64,000 nt of DNA from Vitis vinifera (lineage: Eukaryota; Streptophyta; Magnoliopsida; Vitales; Vitaceae). Below the pieces are notes generated by a model. That model was not told the origin of the DNA. It did no database searches and worked only from the letters and a program-made list of their open reading frames with translations. The translations under genes and the position numbers were made by a program. How positions within the stretch are numbered: position 1 is the stretch's first letter; the number at the start of each line of letters is the position of its first letter. The stretch is taken from assembly GCF_030704535.1 (NCBI RefSeq), contig NC_081815.1, forward strand, positions 9,456,001 through 9,520,000. The letters run 5' to 3'. This document shows, in pieces, positions 24,083 to 37,259 of the stretch.

Positions 24083-27000
24083 TGTAGACCCTCTATTTTG
24101 TCTTCCTCGCACATGTCGTTTACAGCAATTCCCTGGTGGCCCATTAATACTCGTGTAGCCTATCTACTCTAAGCCACCTTGGGGACTATGGTTGAGGGAT
24201 TTATCGAACTCTATTGCAACTTCTGGTAGCCCATTTAGACTTAGATATACTTAAGCACCACCCTAGGCCCACTTAGGCCCTTTAAGCCCATTAGGCACCA
24301 TCCTAGGCCCGTTTAGACACTTTAGGATCATTTAGGTACACTTGGCCCATTAGGCATCGCCCTAGGTCCATTTAGACACCTTAGGTTCACTTAGTGCACC
24401 TTAGGCCCATTAGGCATCACCCTAGGCCCATTTAGACACCGTAGGTTCACTTAGTGCACCTTAGGCCCATTAGACGCACTTGGCCCATTAGGCACGGCCT
24501 TAGGCCCACTTAAACACTTTTCAAGGTTTAGTTTCACTTAGATTTGTTTTCTTGTTTTTATTTATTTATTTATTTTATTGATTGCTTTTAAGATTAAGTG
24601 AGTTTTGATATATTTATATTATTTCATCATTATTATTATTTGTATTTTCGTTTATTTATTTTATTTTATAATTGCATGAAATGAGTTATTTGTTTATTTA
24701 TTATTTTTGGTGGTTTGAGTTTGACACTTCGACTATTATTATATGTTGCATTAGTTTAATTTTATTATTATTATTATTAAATATATCTAATATTTATTAA
24801 TTAATTTATTTATTTTTAGGTATATATCATTTTATCTATGTATTGATATTTTCTTATTTGGGATTTAAGGACTTCTTGAAATTTTAATGAAAGGAATATT
24901 GACTTTGATTTATGGGAATGGTTCTGACTTTATGGATTATTGCTTTCTTTTTTGGAATTTTTTTTTATTGTTATTTTTCCATGTAGGTGGAGTCAATGGG
25001 AAGGTGTGCAGAGGATGCTCATGGAAAAGACCACACTGTTTTTTTGAAAGGTAGATTCGGGGCGGGAAAACGGAATATAAATCAGGGATGAATGCGGATG
25101 ATTTTTAGAGGAAGATACAGAAAGGTTTTTTAAAAGGTATTGCGCTGATTTTGGGAGGAGACAGAGCGCTCTATAGAGAAAGGAAGGTGGCTAGTTTTTT
25201 TTTAGGAGAGAATAAGAGAGAGGATGAGGAGGACGGAAAAGGAAGAGGGGACCATTGAGAAAGAAAGTGATTTTCTGGAAGAAAGTGGCAGCCGCACCGG
25301 GAAAGGGAGGAATTTTGGCATTAAGAAAGAAGGAACAAGGGGTGCCATCTAGAGGGGAGAGAGGTGATTCACATCTCCATGTTTGACTGGGAAAGAGAGG
25401 TGACGACTAGAGATTATCTCTGGTCTCAGCCTTGAGAAAGATCAGCATCGTGCTTTCTCTCAAACCAACCAGACGTCTCACCACGGGAACACCAGCTTCA
25501 CCACTACCAGTCCGCTCATCTTGATGATTCGCCTATCACCATAACGAGAAACACTTGCGATGTCGTATTAATCATCATCGGACCAATATCTTCTCATCTC
25601 GCCGCATGCCTTTTCCCCCTCCCCTCACGATCTGCATCCGTCATCAGTCCACGCATCAAGCCTTCATCCACACGACTGCCACTTTGAGAGGAAAGCAATC
25701 CACGCACCAATAGAGCCTCCACGGGTGGCACTTTTGAGCACCATCTCCATGCTGCAACCTATTGCTACCTGTCCCTAAACACCACAGCAAACCAAACGCC
25801 ATTCGGATTGCTTTGGAGCAGGCATAGCCAACCAGATTTGACTCATCATACCATCCACTTACACAGCTGCCACTTTTGAGAAGAACAGTCCACGCACCTA
25901 GCCGTTGGTAAGTTGATTTGTTTTCTACATTGGGTTGCTTTGAAAATATATATATATATAAAAATTTGGTTTCATTTCAGTTTAGATTATTATATCAGGT
26001 TGAATGCTTTACAGGGTCCAGTACGTTTTCATTTGAATAAATAAAAAATGTTACTTGTGGTTTAATTGTTTAAGTTATTACATTTGGTGGAGCTTTGATG
26101 TCTCGTGATGTACCATTTTCGGATTATTATATTGGGTTGAGTGGGTTGATTTGTTTATTAGCTCCGATACGTGTTTGCTTTAATATGGCAATACAATCTC
26201 ACATTTGTTTATTTATTTTTTCTTTATTCATCACGTTAAAGGTTAGTTTTAATGTATTATATTAAATTCATAAAATATGATTTTAGATAGCTTCATATGA
26301 AAAATAAATATATATACTTTAATCTTCATTTGATATGGTTTTGATTCATTTAATTATTGATTGTTTATTTATTTACTTGTTACCAATTTAATGCTTTGTA
26401 ATTTATTTAATTATAAATAAAATTGATTCTATAGGATAGAGATTTAGTTTTAAAAATCATTTTTGTTAGTTTTTTTAATTTTACCTTAGATTTAAGCACT
26501 CTTGTAAAATTTTAGTTCATTAAAATAATTGATCATATATATATTTATCCAATTATAAATTAATTAATTAATTATTATTGATTTATTATTCCATCTTGAA
26601 AATTATGATCTTTGTCTAATGTGGTTACAATTCATTTTCTTAGTTTGACAAATTAGTTTTTTTTTAGTATTGGTTTGGGCAATTTTTGTTAATAATGGAA
26701 AAGTTAGGATTTCTTTAGAGTTTAGATAATTTGTGATGATAGTTAAAAATTTAGAATTTTGATTGGCATTATTTTTGTTCTCAATTAGGAAATTCATAAT
26801 TTCTTTTTAGTTTAGTTTTAATTTATCTTTTAGTTTAAATGTTATTAAAATTCAGTTTATTAGTTCAATTGCTTCCATGTCACTCTTTTCATATCTAAAG
26901 GTTGTTAAATTTAATTCATGATTCATCCTTTTAGTTTATTAGTTTTAGAATTTAAGTTGGTTAATTTATTTCATTCCGCGTTGATATATTCATGTTTTAA

Positions 27001-28807
27001 AATAAAATAAAAAATAAATAAAATATAAATAAATAAATAAATGGTTATTTTAGTTTTGATTGATCCTGTTTTAGTTGATATTTTTTAGAGTTTTAATTAA
27101 TTTGGTTGGTTTCATATTGTTTAGTTTATGTTAAGATTTTTTATTCCATTTTTCCATTAATTCTATGCTTTCGAATTGTAGGCTATTAGTTTAATGTATT
27201 CCCATGTTGTCATTTTGTGTTTAAAAATAGTTCATTTTAGTTTTTGACTAATTTTATTTATTCTATGTGTTTGTTTTCTTTTATTCAATTGTTAGTTAGC
27301 CGATTAGATTTATGACTCAAAATTGTCAATATTAGTTAATACGTATCGCTTGTACTGTTTTAAAGGTCACATAATATTTAGTGCTTGATTAAGTTTATCT
27401 TAAGATTAAATGTTTTTAAAGTTTCAGTGCTTATAAGATCTAAGGTTTTGGTTTATCACTTTGGTCATCCTTTGTCAAAATCAATTTTTAGAGGCTATCA
27501 GAAAATAGTGAAGATTGGCCTCCATTCCCACCACTTCAATTTTATCGGTTGTCAAAAACTCTACTTTGTGATTTTGTTCTTTTTTTTTTTTTTTTTTTTC
27601 TTTTGCTTGATATTTTGATTCATACATTTTATTGTTTTCAAATTAACTTTTTTATCTTTAAAACATAACAATATTCTCAAAATCTCATTTCCTTAAAAAC
27701 AAACCATTTCAAAAATTCATTTAGAGTTCTCAGAATCAAAATCCCCTTCCCTTTAAAAATTCATTTCAAGGATTCCTTTAGGATTCTTAAAATCAAAACC
27801 TCACTTTCTTAAAATAATATGCAACCATTTTTTTTATCGGTTTGCATCTTTCTCGGTTTTTAACGAAAATTTTGGTTTGAAATCAGACACGAATCAAAGC
27901 TTGTGGTCCCACATAAATGGGATAATTTTGAGCTAAATTCGTGTATATCAATTGGGGAATTGGTGAAACCCCTACATAAAAAAAAATCTTTTCAAAAAAT
28001 TATTTTTGTTGCCACTTTTGTCACTTGTTGAAATTATGTCTATTTTTTCAGGAATTGTATATAAGATGAGTGTGATAACTAGTGTTTTCATATACTTTGA
28101 TAATTTCTGCTATGCTAATTAGATAACGAGCATGCTAGGATTCCTATATTTTATTATTTATTATCTAACCCCTCATGTCTTATGGAAGCGCATTGTAAGT
28201 CATCTATGTTATCCAGGTACGTATCACCTACTTTCTAAATTTTGTAAACAATCATGTCATTGTGAAATATGCATATGTTTGATAATCCTTAGGTGCTTAG
28301 ATGTATGCTAGATTCACTATGATTAAAAACAAATGTTGTGTGATGTATCTCCAAACTAATCTCTTATGTTTTATGATAGCGCTTGGGAAGCCGTCCAGGT
28401 ACGCATTTTTAACTCTCCTTAATTGTGATTCGATTTTGTTTGATATGTTATGTTTTTTTTTGGAATCACCTAGCCTACTTAGGTATCCGAGATCAACCAT
28501 TTAATTGCCACGCTTCCCTTAACTTAGTCAGTAGAGACCTCTTTAGGGCTTAGAGGGGTGCTACCTCCTAGAGGTACCTTCCCAATAAGTAACCTGATCC
28601 CCGAACCAAGACTTGGGTTTTCAAAGACACGCTTTTCCAAAAATTATGGAGTCATTTTTTTAGGGTTTTATTTCTTGTTTTATTTTCCCTTCAAAAATAA
28701 AAATAAAATAAGTGGCGACTCCAACTTTTTTTTAAAATTAATTTTTCACAATAAAAAGCGAGTCTTGCCGATCGAGTGGGGACGCACGTGTAAAATGCGG
28801 GTCCACA
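24083..28807 (+). repeat. 5' LTR of the Tat/Ogre-like element
   Basis: Starts TGTAGACCCTCTATTTTG and ends GGGTCCACA. Near 24230-24510 it carries imperfect direct repeats built on CCCATTAGGCA and CATTTAGACACC. A candidate TATA box TATAAAT lies at 25076-25082. Short open frames within it lack recognisable domains. TGGCGACTCCA at 28713-28723 repeats the core of the primer-binding site found just beyond the LTR. Confidence 0.93.
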
Positions 28808-28809
28808 AA

Positions 28810-28827
28810 TTGGCGACTCCACTGGGG
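28810..28827 (+). promoter_or_regulatory. Primer-binding site of the Tat/Ogre-like element
   Basis: TTGGCGACTCCACTGGGG lies 2 nt after the LTR end, as expected for a tRNA primer-binding site. Arg-tRNA is the likely primer, judging from related elements; I did not check this against tRNA sequences. Confidence 0.75.
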
Positions 28828-29850
28828 ATTTTGAGGATCAAGCTTGAACACTAGTTAAGGAAAATGTGGCGTTTAATTGGTCGATTAGAGGGTACCCCCT
28901 TTTCCTAGGCAAGGTGATTCGATTTGCTTGTTTGTTTGGTTTGATATCTTAACATGTTTGATTGCCTTGGATGATCACTTGATTGTTTTGCTCACTTAGC
29001 ATGATTCACTCTCACATATGTTAGATAGGACTTTGTTTGTTTGATATTTATTTGCTTCGTATGACTGTTTGGATGATCACTTGATTGCTTGCTCACTTCA
29101 GCATGATTCACTTTCACGTATGCTAGATAAGACTTTGATTGTATGATACTTATTTGCTTGGTATGACTGCTTGTTGCATGACAACCCTTTCTCTTGCATG
29201 ATTGTATGATTGCTTGTCTTTGTTCACTATCTCACTTTAGATCTTAGGTTTTTCGGATGCACCCACATTCTTCACCGTGCACTTTAGATTATCCTTGAGT
29301 GTTGAGAGATGGGAGAGCCTTCACCCTTAAGAAACCCCCTGGGAACGCGAGGAAGTGCATGTGTGGAGGTGATGACCACCTTGCATGGAAGCACCCCGTC
29401 TCCTTGGAGGCGTGCAGAGGGTTGCGTACCGCCGGAGGGTACGATCGCTTCTGCTAGGGATCCTTTAATCCACCCATTTTTTTTTATCTTATAGAACCAC
29501 CACAACCTTATAGGCTAGCCTAGACCCAATTAGGATTTCACTCTTACACGTGGATGCATTTGTGGACCTTCAGAGCTGCCTTGGTTACAATTGGGTTCGA
29601 TTACCCTCTCCATAGTCCCATTTTGGTATGATCAGATACGAGTATCAGTTTGAGTATACATGGGCTATATGCTTGATTACCTTTTAGTCGGTTTCTATAG
29701 AGTTACCCTTGTACAGCGTCTCATCTAGTGTTTCCGTGTTTATAGGAGTATTTTTTGGTGCCCAGTCTGGATTCGCCTTCGTGGACTAGAGTTAGAGGCA
29801 GATTGACCAGAGTATCAGATCAGCCAGACCAGGGAGTAGATCAGAGAGAT
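28828..29850 (+). other. Leader between primer-binding site and gag
   Basis: About 1 kb without a convincing gene. A unit of about 105 bp is tandemly duplicated (about 28960-29065 and 29067-29170; shared core GCATGATTCACT and ATGCTAGATA or ATGTTAGATA). A short stretch 29755-29850 is open in the gag-pol frame but has no ATG before 29851. Confidence 0.6.
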
Positions 29851-32800
29851 ATGGACTCCCAGGTAGTCACAGTTGACCAGTTTGCTACGGCCATGGCTTC
29901 GATTCAGGAGGCTATAGCCGGCCTTGGCCAGAGGATAGACGGGCAGCAGGCCCCACCTTAGGATGGTGCACAGTATGACTCTACGGCACCACCACCCCCT
30001 CCACTCAGTCAGCCAGTTCCACACCCGACACCGTATGTTTTGCATAGTCAGACTGATGCTACCCCACTTCCTGTTGTAGCACCCATTCAGGCATCAGAGG
30101 ATGCACATGCTCGTATGGATAGACTCGAGCAGAGGATGAGACAGATGAGGGTTTCGGATGGAGACATCAGTTGGGATGATTTTGATGGAGCACCGGTAGT
30201 CAGTTTACCGACTCAGTTCAGGATGCCAGAGATTGAGAGGTATACGGGCATAGGTTGCCCTAAGATTCATTTGAGGTTATACAGTAGTGTGATGAGGGCC
30301 CACGGGTTGGATGAGGCCCATTTGATTATGCTTTTTCCCATGTCCTTGAGTGGTGCAGCACAGCGTTGGTTTGCTTCTTTAGACGCTTCACGCCGTAGGA
30401 CTTGGGATGACTTGGCCCAAGAGTTTTTGAGACAGTTCGCGTTTAACACTGTCATTGATGTCTCGAGGAGAGAGTTGGAGGCCTTGAGACAGGGGCCAGA
30501 TGAGTCAGTTACTTCATTTATCTCCCGATGGAGGGAGAAGATCGCCCAGATTGTTGATCGTCCTTCCGAGAAGGACCAGATTAGTATGATTTTGAGGAGT
30601 TTACAGCCTAGATTTGCTAGACATTTGATGGGATTTCCTCATACGGATTTTGGATCCTTGGTACAGGCCCTGTATGGCATAGAGGAGGGCATCGCTAGAG
30701 GGTTGTGGCCCGAGTCTTCTCCTTACGATTCAAAGGGGAAGAAACCCTTAGGAGGACAGAGACCAGGAGATGTGAGTGCTATCAGTTCAGTAGGATCGAG
30801 ATCTCCCAGGCGCTATCAGACATTCGGGCAGACTTCACGAGCCTATTACCCGCAGCGTTATGCTCAGTATAGACCACCCAGGCCCATGATTCCTACATAC
30901 CTACACCAGACCCCAGAGCCTGTTTTTGCTGCACAGGTCTCGGAGAGGCCTCCTACCTTATATCCTCGGCCTCGAGCTCCACAGACTACTATTCCTCTTG
31001 TACAGAGGCCGACACGACAGTTCTCCCAGCTAGGTATGCCTTTGAGTCGAGCTTTCCAAAAGCTCATGGAGGGTGGTTTGTTGACTCAGTTGGCACCTAG
31101 GCCTGTACCCCAGCCTGTGCCACCACGCTTCAGGATGGATCTACATTGTTCCTACCATCAGGGCCCAGGGCATGACACAGATCATTGCGCCGCCTTGAGA
31201 CATGCTATACAGGACTTGATAGATCAGGGTCTGGTTAACTTAGGGCAGCCGAGTGTAACCACGAACCCTCTACCGGCTCACTCTACACATACAGTGCCAC
31301 CACCCCCGGGTGGTATACATCATATAGATTTTGTAGAGGATGACAGCATACACATGATGAGTTGGGATGATGGAGTGCCAGAGCCGATTGTTTTGGATGA
31401 TGGTTATGAGGTTGACACAGTGGGTTCTCAGACTTTTACTCCATTCAGTTTGATTTCAGATTGGATACCATTTGAGTTGACTCCTATTGCACCATCGGCC
31501 ATAGCACGTCAGGGCCCGCCCGCTCCATTTATCCTACGGCTAGATGATGATGATTTAGAGGGGAGAGATGTACAGATTGTGACCCGTAGTGGGAGAGTAG
31601 CTCAGCCCCCACCTCTAGTAGCTAGGCCATTTGATGGCGCGGTTTCTCGTGAGGAGAATAGGAGAGAGGATGATGAGATATTGAGGCAGTTACAGAGTAC
31701 ACAGGCACGCATATCTATCTGGAGTTTGTTAGCATCTTCTAGTACTCATAGAGATGCATTGATTCGAGCTTTGAGCCAGATCCGCGTAGAGACCACCACT
31801 ACCCCGGAGGGGTTGATTCACATGATGACGGCCGACAGGGCCACATGTATTGTGTTTTCAGATGATGACTTACCACCAGAGGGTTCGGACCACACACACC
31901 CTTTATATATTATAGTTGGTTGTTCAGGTCGTAGAGTCCCATCCGTCCTATTGGACAATGGCTCAGCCTTGAACGTTTGCCCATTGGCTACTGCTATTGC
32001 TCTTGGTTATGCACCTTCAGACTTCGGTACCTCTACACAGACGGTCAGAGCATATGATAGTACTAAGAGGGAGGTCATGGGTACTCTGATGATAGAGTTG
32101 ATGATTGGTCCGACTACATTTCCCATCCTATTTCAGGTTTTGAGGATTCCCGCATCCTTCAACCTGCTTCTGGGCCGACCATGGATTCACGGGGCCGGGG
32201 CTATTCCATCTTCCCTTCATCAGAAGGTGAAGTTTATTCATGATGGGCAGGTCATCACAGTTCACTCTACCAGGGATATATTCGCCACTTCTGAGCCAGT
32301 ACTTCAGATTAGTCATAGTGAGGACGACCTACTTCTGACTGGGTTTACTTTTGATGAGATACAGACTCTCGAGATTGAGGATTTTTGTAGAGACTTTGTG
32401 GCTATGTCATTTGATCAGCACAGTAGCATAGTGGTCCTTGATATGATGAGGGGTATGACCTTTCTACCTGGCATGGGGTTAGGACGACGTCAGCAGGGAC
32501 CGAGCGAGTTCATAGCTGCCATTGACCATGATACGACATTTGGACTTGGATTCATCCCTACTGAGGCCGATTACCGTCACATGGCGCGGTTGCGCAAGGA
32601 GAGGGTGAGAGCTCGCTTATCCCACACACCATTTGATTATCCTATTCGACCATATAGGATGAGTTTGACTGACTACTTTGTCAGAGGATCAGAGACTCGA
32701 CCTCGTCTAGAGGAGATTCATAGTGTGGCTCATACAGATGGAGAGACCGATCTTCAGCATCTATTTCACCAGCTACAGTTGAGTGATGGGGGTCCTGACA

Positions 32801-35800
32801 CTTCTTTCCCTTTGACGATTACCCCCACGTCTCCAGATCGAGCTAGCATGTTGTCTTTATGCTTTCCAGAGGAGATCACTGGCGATGGGGTGATTGTTGA
32901 TCCTACTGAGGTGATTGATGGAGTTGTTCCCCATGATGAGTACCGTGATGAGATGGACATGATGACCGTGAGCCAGATTGCCGGCATTGTTCAGCTTCAG
33001 CCTGTTTCAGCATTTGATATGTTTGGGGTGTCTACCATTGAGGTTTTTGAGGGGACTCAGACTCTTCCTGTTCCAGAGCTTCCAGATGATGATAGTAGTT
33101 TGTTTGAGGGCATTGTTAGCCCAGTTGAGGGAGCGTCCGACGTTGTGGACCCACCTCTTTCTTTTGATGTTTTATCGGGATTTGTCTCCCGCTCTGACGA
33201 TGTTTCTGTTGCTTCATTTATGGATTTGAGCATTTTTGAGTATTCGCCTGTCTCTTGTGATAGTATCTCTACATCTGCACCTCACTCACCCATTACACCG
33301 ATATTTGATATAGATGATGAGATTGCACATCCCAGTTCGGATAGGGACTCTTTTGATCATGACTCTGGTCCCATAGATGAGAGAGTTTCACCTGCTGCAG
33401 GGGACGTTGAGACTGTTGATTTTGGCACGGAGGATCAGCCTAGAGAGCTGAAGATTGGTTCACCCCTATCTACAGATGAGAGAGATAGACTCATCCATTT
33501 ACTCAGGTCATACTTGGATGTCTTTGCGTGGTCTTATGAGGACATGCCAGGTCTTGATCCCTCTATAGTCCAGCACCATTTACCTACCCTACCACATGTT
33601 AGACCAGTTAAGCAGAAACTGAGACGGTTGCATCCACATTGGAGTCTACAGGTAAAAGAGGAGATTCAGAAACAACTCAGTGTTGGGTTCATATCAGTAG
33701 TTGAGTATCCAGAGTGGTTGGCTAATGTCGTCCCTGTTCCCAAAAAGGATGGCAAGGTTAGAGTTTGTGTCGATTTCAGAGACCTTAATAAAGCTAGCCC
33801 TAAGGATGATTTTCCCCTCCCACACATTGATTTGTTGGTTGATGGCACCGCAGGCCATTCGATGTTGTCTTTCATGGATGGATTCTCCGGGTATAATCAG
33901 ATTTTGATGGCTCCAGAGGATATGGAGAAGACGGCCTTCATTACCGAGTGGGGTACCTACTGTTACAGAGTTATGCCATTTGGGTTGAAAAACGCAGGAG
34001 CCACTTATCAGAGAGCCGCTACCACTTTGTTTCATGACATGATGCATAGGGATGTCGAGGTTTACGTGGATGATATGATTGTGAAATCCCGAGGTAGAGC
34101 AGATCACCTAGATGCTTTAGAGAGATTCTTTGAGAGGATCCGGAAGTTTAGATTGAGGTTGAATCCCAAGAAGTGCACCTTTGGAGTGACTTCTGGGAAA
34201 CTGTTGGGGCATATGGTCAGTGATCGGGGCATAGAGGTCGACCCAGATAAAATCAAAGCCATACTTGACATGCCTGTGCCGAGGACTGAGAAAGAGATCA
34301 GGGGTTTTCTAGGCAGGTTACAGTATATTAGTCGTTTCATAGCCAGATTGACAGACGTATGTGAGCCCATCTTTCGTCTTTTGAGGAAGAATCAGCCAAC
34401 GGTTTGGAATGACGGCTGCCAGATTGCATTTGAGAAGATCAAGGAGTATTTGCTTTCTCCTCCTATTTTAGTGCCTCCTATGCCAGGACGTCCACTTCTT
34501 CTATATTTGTCAGTTTCAGACATGGCCTTGGGATGCATGTTAGCTCAGCTCGATGACTCCGGGAAAGAGCGAGCAATTTACTATTTGAGTAAGAGGATGC
34601 TGGAGTATGAGATGAGATATGTTATGATTGAGCGCATGTGTTTAGCGTTAGTTTGGGCTACCAGGAGATTGAGGCACTACATGACTGAGTATTCGGTGTG
34701 CTTGATTTCTCGGTTAGATCCTTTGAGGTATCTGTTTGATAGACCTGCATTGACTGGTAGATTGATGAGATGGCTCGTACTCCTGACAGAGTTTGATATT
34801 CAGTACGTTTCTCAGAAGTCTATTAAGGGAAGTATTGTTGCCGATCATTTGGCTTCATTGCCGATATCTGAGGGTAGACCAGTTGATGATGATTTTCCAG
34901 ATGAGGAGTTCATTGCCATGACTAGCTTATCAGGTTGGCGCATGTACTTCGATGGTGCAGCCAATCAGTCAGGGTATGGGATAGGTGTTCTATTGGTATC
35001 CCCTCAGGGTGATCATATTTCGAGGTCCGTTCGTTTGGCATTCTCTGATCGACATCCTGCCACGAATAACATAGTTGAGTATGAGGCTTGTATCCTTGGT
35101 TTAGAGACTGCACTGGAGCTTGACATTAGACAGATGGAGGTATTTGGTGACTCCAATCTAGTACTCAGGCAGATTCAGGGGGATTGGAAGACCAGGGATG
35201 TGAAGCTTAGGCCATATCATGCTTATTTAGAGTTGTTGGTTACGAGATTTGATGACTTGAGATATGTTCATCTGCCTAGAGCGCAAAACCGATTTGCTGA
35301 CGCCTTAGCTACCTTAGCTTCCTCCGTAGACATTCCGATTGATGTAGTCATACGTCCATTGCTGATTGAGTTGAGGTCTGCACCCGCCTATTGTTGTTTG
35401 ATTGGAGAGACAGAGGTACAGGATGACCTACCTTGGTATCATGACATTTATCAGTTCCTTAGATATGGCACATACCCTGAGGTAGCCACTACCAAGGATC
35501 GGAGAGCACTGAGGAATTTGGCCACTAGATTTGTGATTTGTGGAGATACCTTATACAGGCGATCAGCTGATGATATGCTTCTATTATGTTTAGATCGAGC
35601 CTCTGCAGATCGAGTGATGAGAGAGGTTCATACAGGAGTTTGTGGTCCGCATATGGGAGGACACATGCTAGCCCGTAAGATCATGAGGACGGGCTATTTC
35701 TGGTTGACTATGGAGACAGATTGTTGTCAGTTTGTCCAGAAATGCCCAGAGTGTCAGATTCATGGTGATCTCATACATGCACCACCATCAGAGTTACACG

Positions 35801-36678
35801 CCTTGACTTCGCCATGGCCATTTTCAGTATGGGGTATTGATATTATTGGGAAGGTTTCACCAAAATCTTCCAGTGGTCATGAGTTCATCCTAGTTGCCAT
35901 AGATTATTTCACCAAGTGGGTGGAAGCCGCATCATATGCGAGGTTGACATCTGCTAGGGTTGCCAGTTTTATCAGATCACACATCATTTGCCGCTATGGG
36001 GTTCCTCATGAGTTGATTTCCGACAGAGGGGTGCACTTCCGAGCTGAGGTAGATACTTTGTTGCAGAAGTATGCTATCTGACATCATAGATCTTCAGCAT
36101 ATAGGCCACAGACCAACGGGGCAGTAGAGGCTGCAAACAAGAATATTAAGAGGATTTTGAGGAAAATGGTTGAGACTTCTCGAGACTGGTCAGAGAAGCT
36201 TCCCTTTGCGTTGTGGGCATATCGTACATCTTTTCGTACTTCTACAGGAGCTACGCCTTACTCTCTAGTGTATGGTATGGAGGCTGTTTTGCCAGTCGAG
36301 ACAGAAATGGGCTCATTGAGAGTAGCCCTTGAGCAGCAGATTTCTGAGACAGAGTGGGCTCAGGCTCGATTTGATCAGCTTAACCTTTTAGATGAGAGGA
36401 GATTGAGAGCGGCAGATCATGTTCAGGCCTATCAGAGAAAGATGGCTCGTGCCTTCAAGAAACGGGTTAAGCCTAGACCATTGCAAAAAGGGGACTTAGT
36501 TTTGAGGATTCTCAGAGGTTTGATTGGAGACCCTAGAGGAAAGTTTAGACCTAATTGGAGTGGGCCTTATGTTATCCGAGAGTTGACTCCAGAAGGGGCT
36601 GCATGGTTGACAGACTTAGATGGAAACCAATTTTCGGAGCCTACCAATGTGGATCAGCTGAAGAAGTATTATGTTTGA
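29851..36678 (+). pseudogene. Gag-Pol polyprotein of the Tat/Ogre-like element, two nonsense codons
   Basis: One continuous frame of about 2,275 codons runs from ATG 29851 to TGA 36676-36678. Approximate residues: retrotransposon gag core 170-255; Cys/His motif CSYHQGPGHDTDHC near 432; aspartic protease with DNGSA near 701; reverse transcriptase with YVDD near 1405; Ty3-type RNase H about 1545-1640; archaeal-type RNase H starting YFDGAA near 1699; integrase with an HHCC finger about 1926-1965 and acidic residues in GIDIIG (1997), ISDRG (2058) and GAVEAAN (2093). Two in-frame stops interrupt it: TAG at 29959-29961 in early gag and TGA at 36079-36081 inside the integrase core between the last two acidic residues. 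No frameshift was noticed. The product normally makes the particle, copies the RNA and integrates the cDNA. Confidence 0.93.
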
Positions 36679-37222
36679 GACCGTGGTCGCAGGATGGGTG
36701 GCCATCATTTCGGTTAGCCTCATACTTTATCACCTCTATATATTAGACCGTTGCTAGCCCATTGAGCTTCGCGTGGTATGTTATAGCCTTATTTCTTTCT
36801 TATAGCTTTGATTACCATTTCTATACCCGGGTTGGGGCCTTTGATGTATACGCATGCTTTGCTAGGAAAGTCTCATGAGCTTTAGACTTATAGGTCATCT
36901 TCTCATTTTGTTACCATCCTCTTATCACCCTATTTGTTCTATTTTTATTATCACCACATATTCATTCTCTTTCTTGTCTCTATCATTATTTGCTTTATCT
37001 GATCTATTCTCTTCCTTGGGTTGATGATTCTTCACGTCTTAGTGCAAAGAGGGCAAGTTATATCACTCTATTCATTCCATCATTTGACATTGATTCGGAG
37101 ATCTTAGTTTGAGAGGTTGTCTCAAGGGTTGGGGTTCATGTATTCATCAGTGGTTAGAGAGAGTTTGTTCATTCCTTATATTTTTTCCATTGGAGTTTGA
37201 TTTATTGATGATCAGAGCATGC

Positions 37223-37259
<37 letters not shown>

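Noticed and set aside
26603..26797. Short frames present identically in both long LTRs
   Set aside because: They are duplicated only because the LTRs are duplicated; composition is A+T-rich and no domain is seen.
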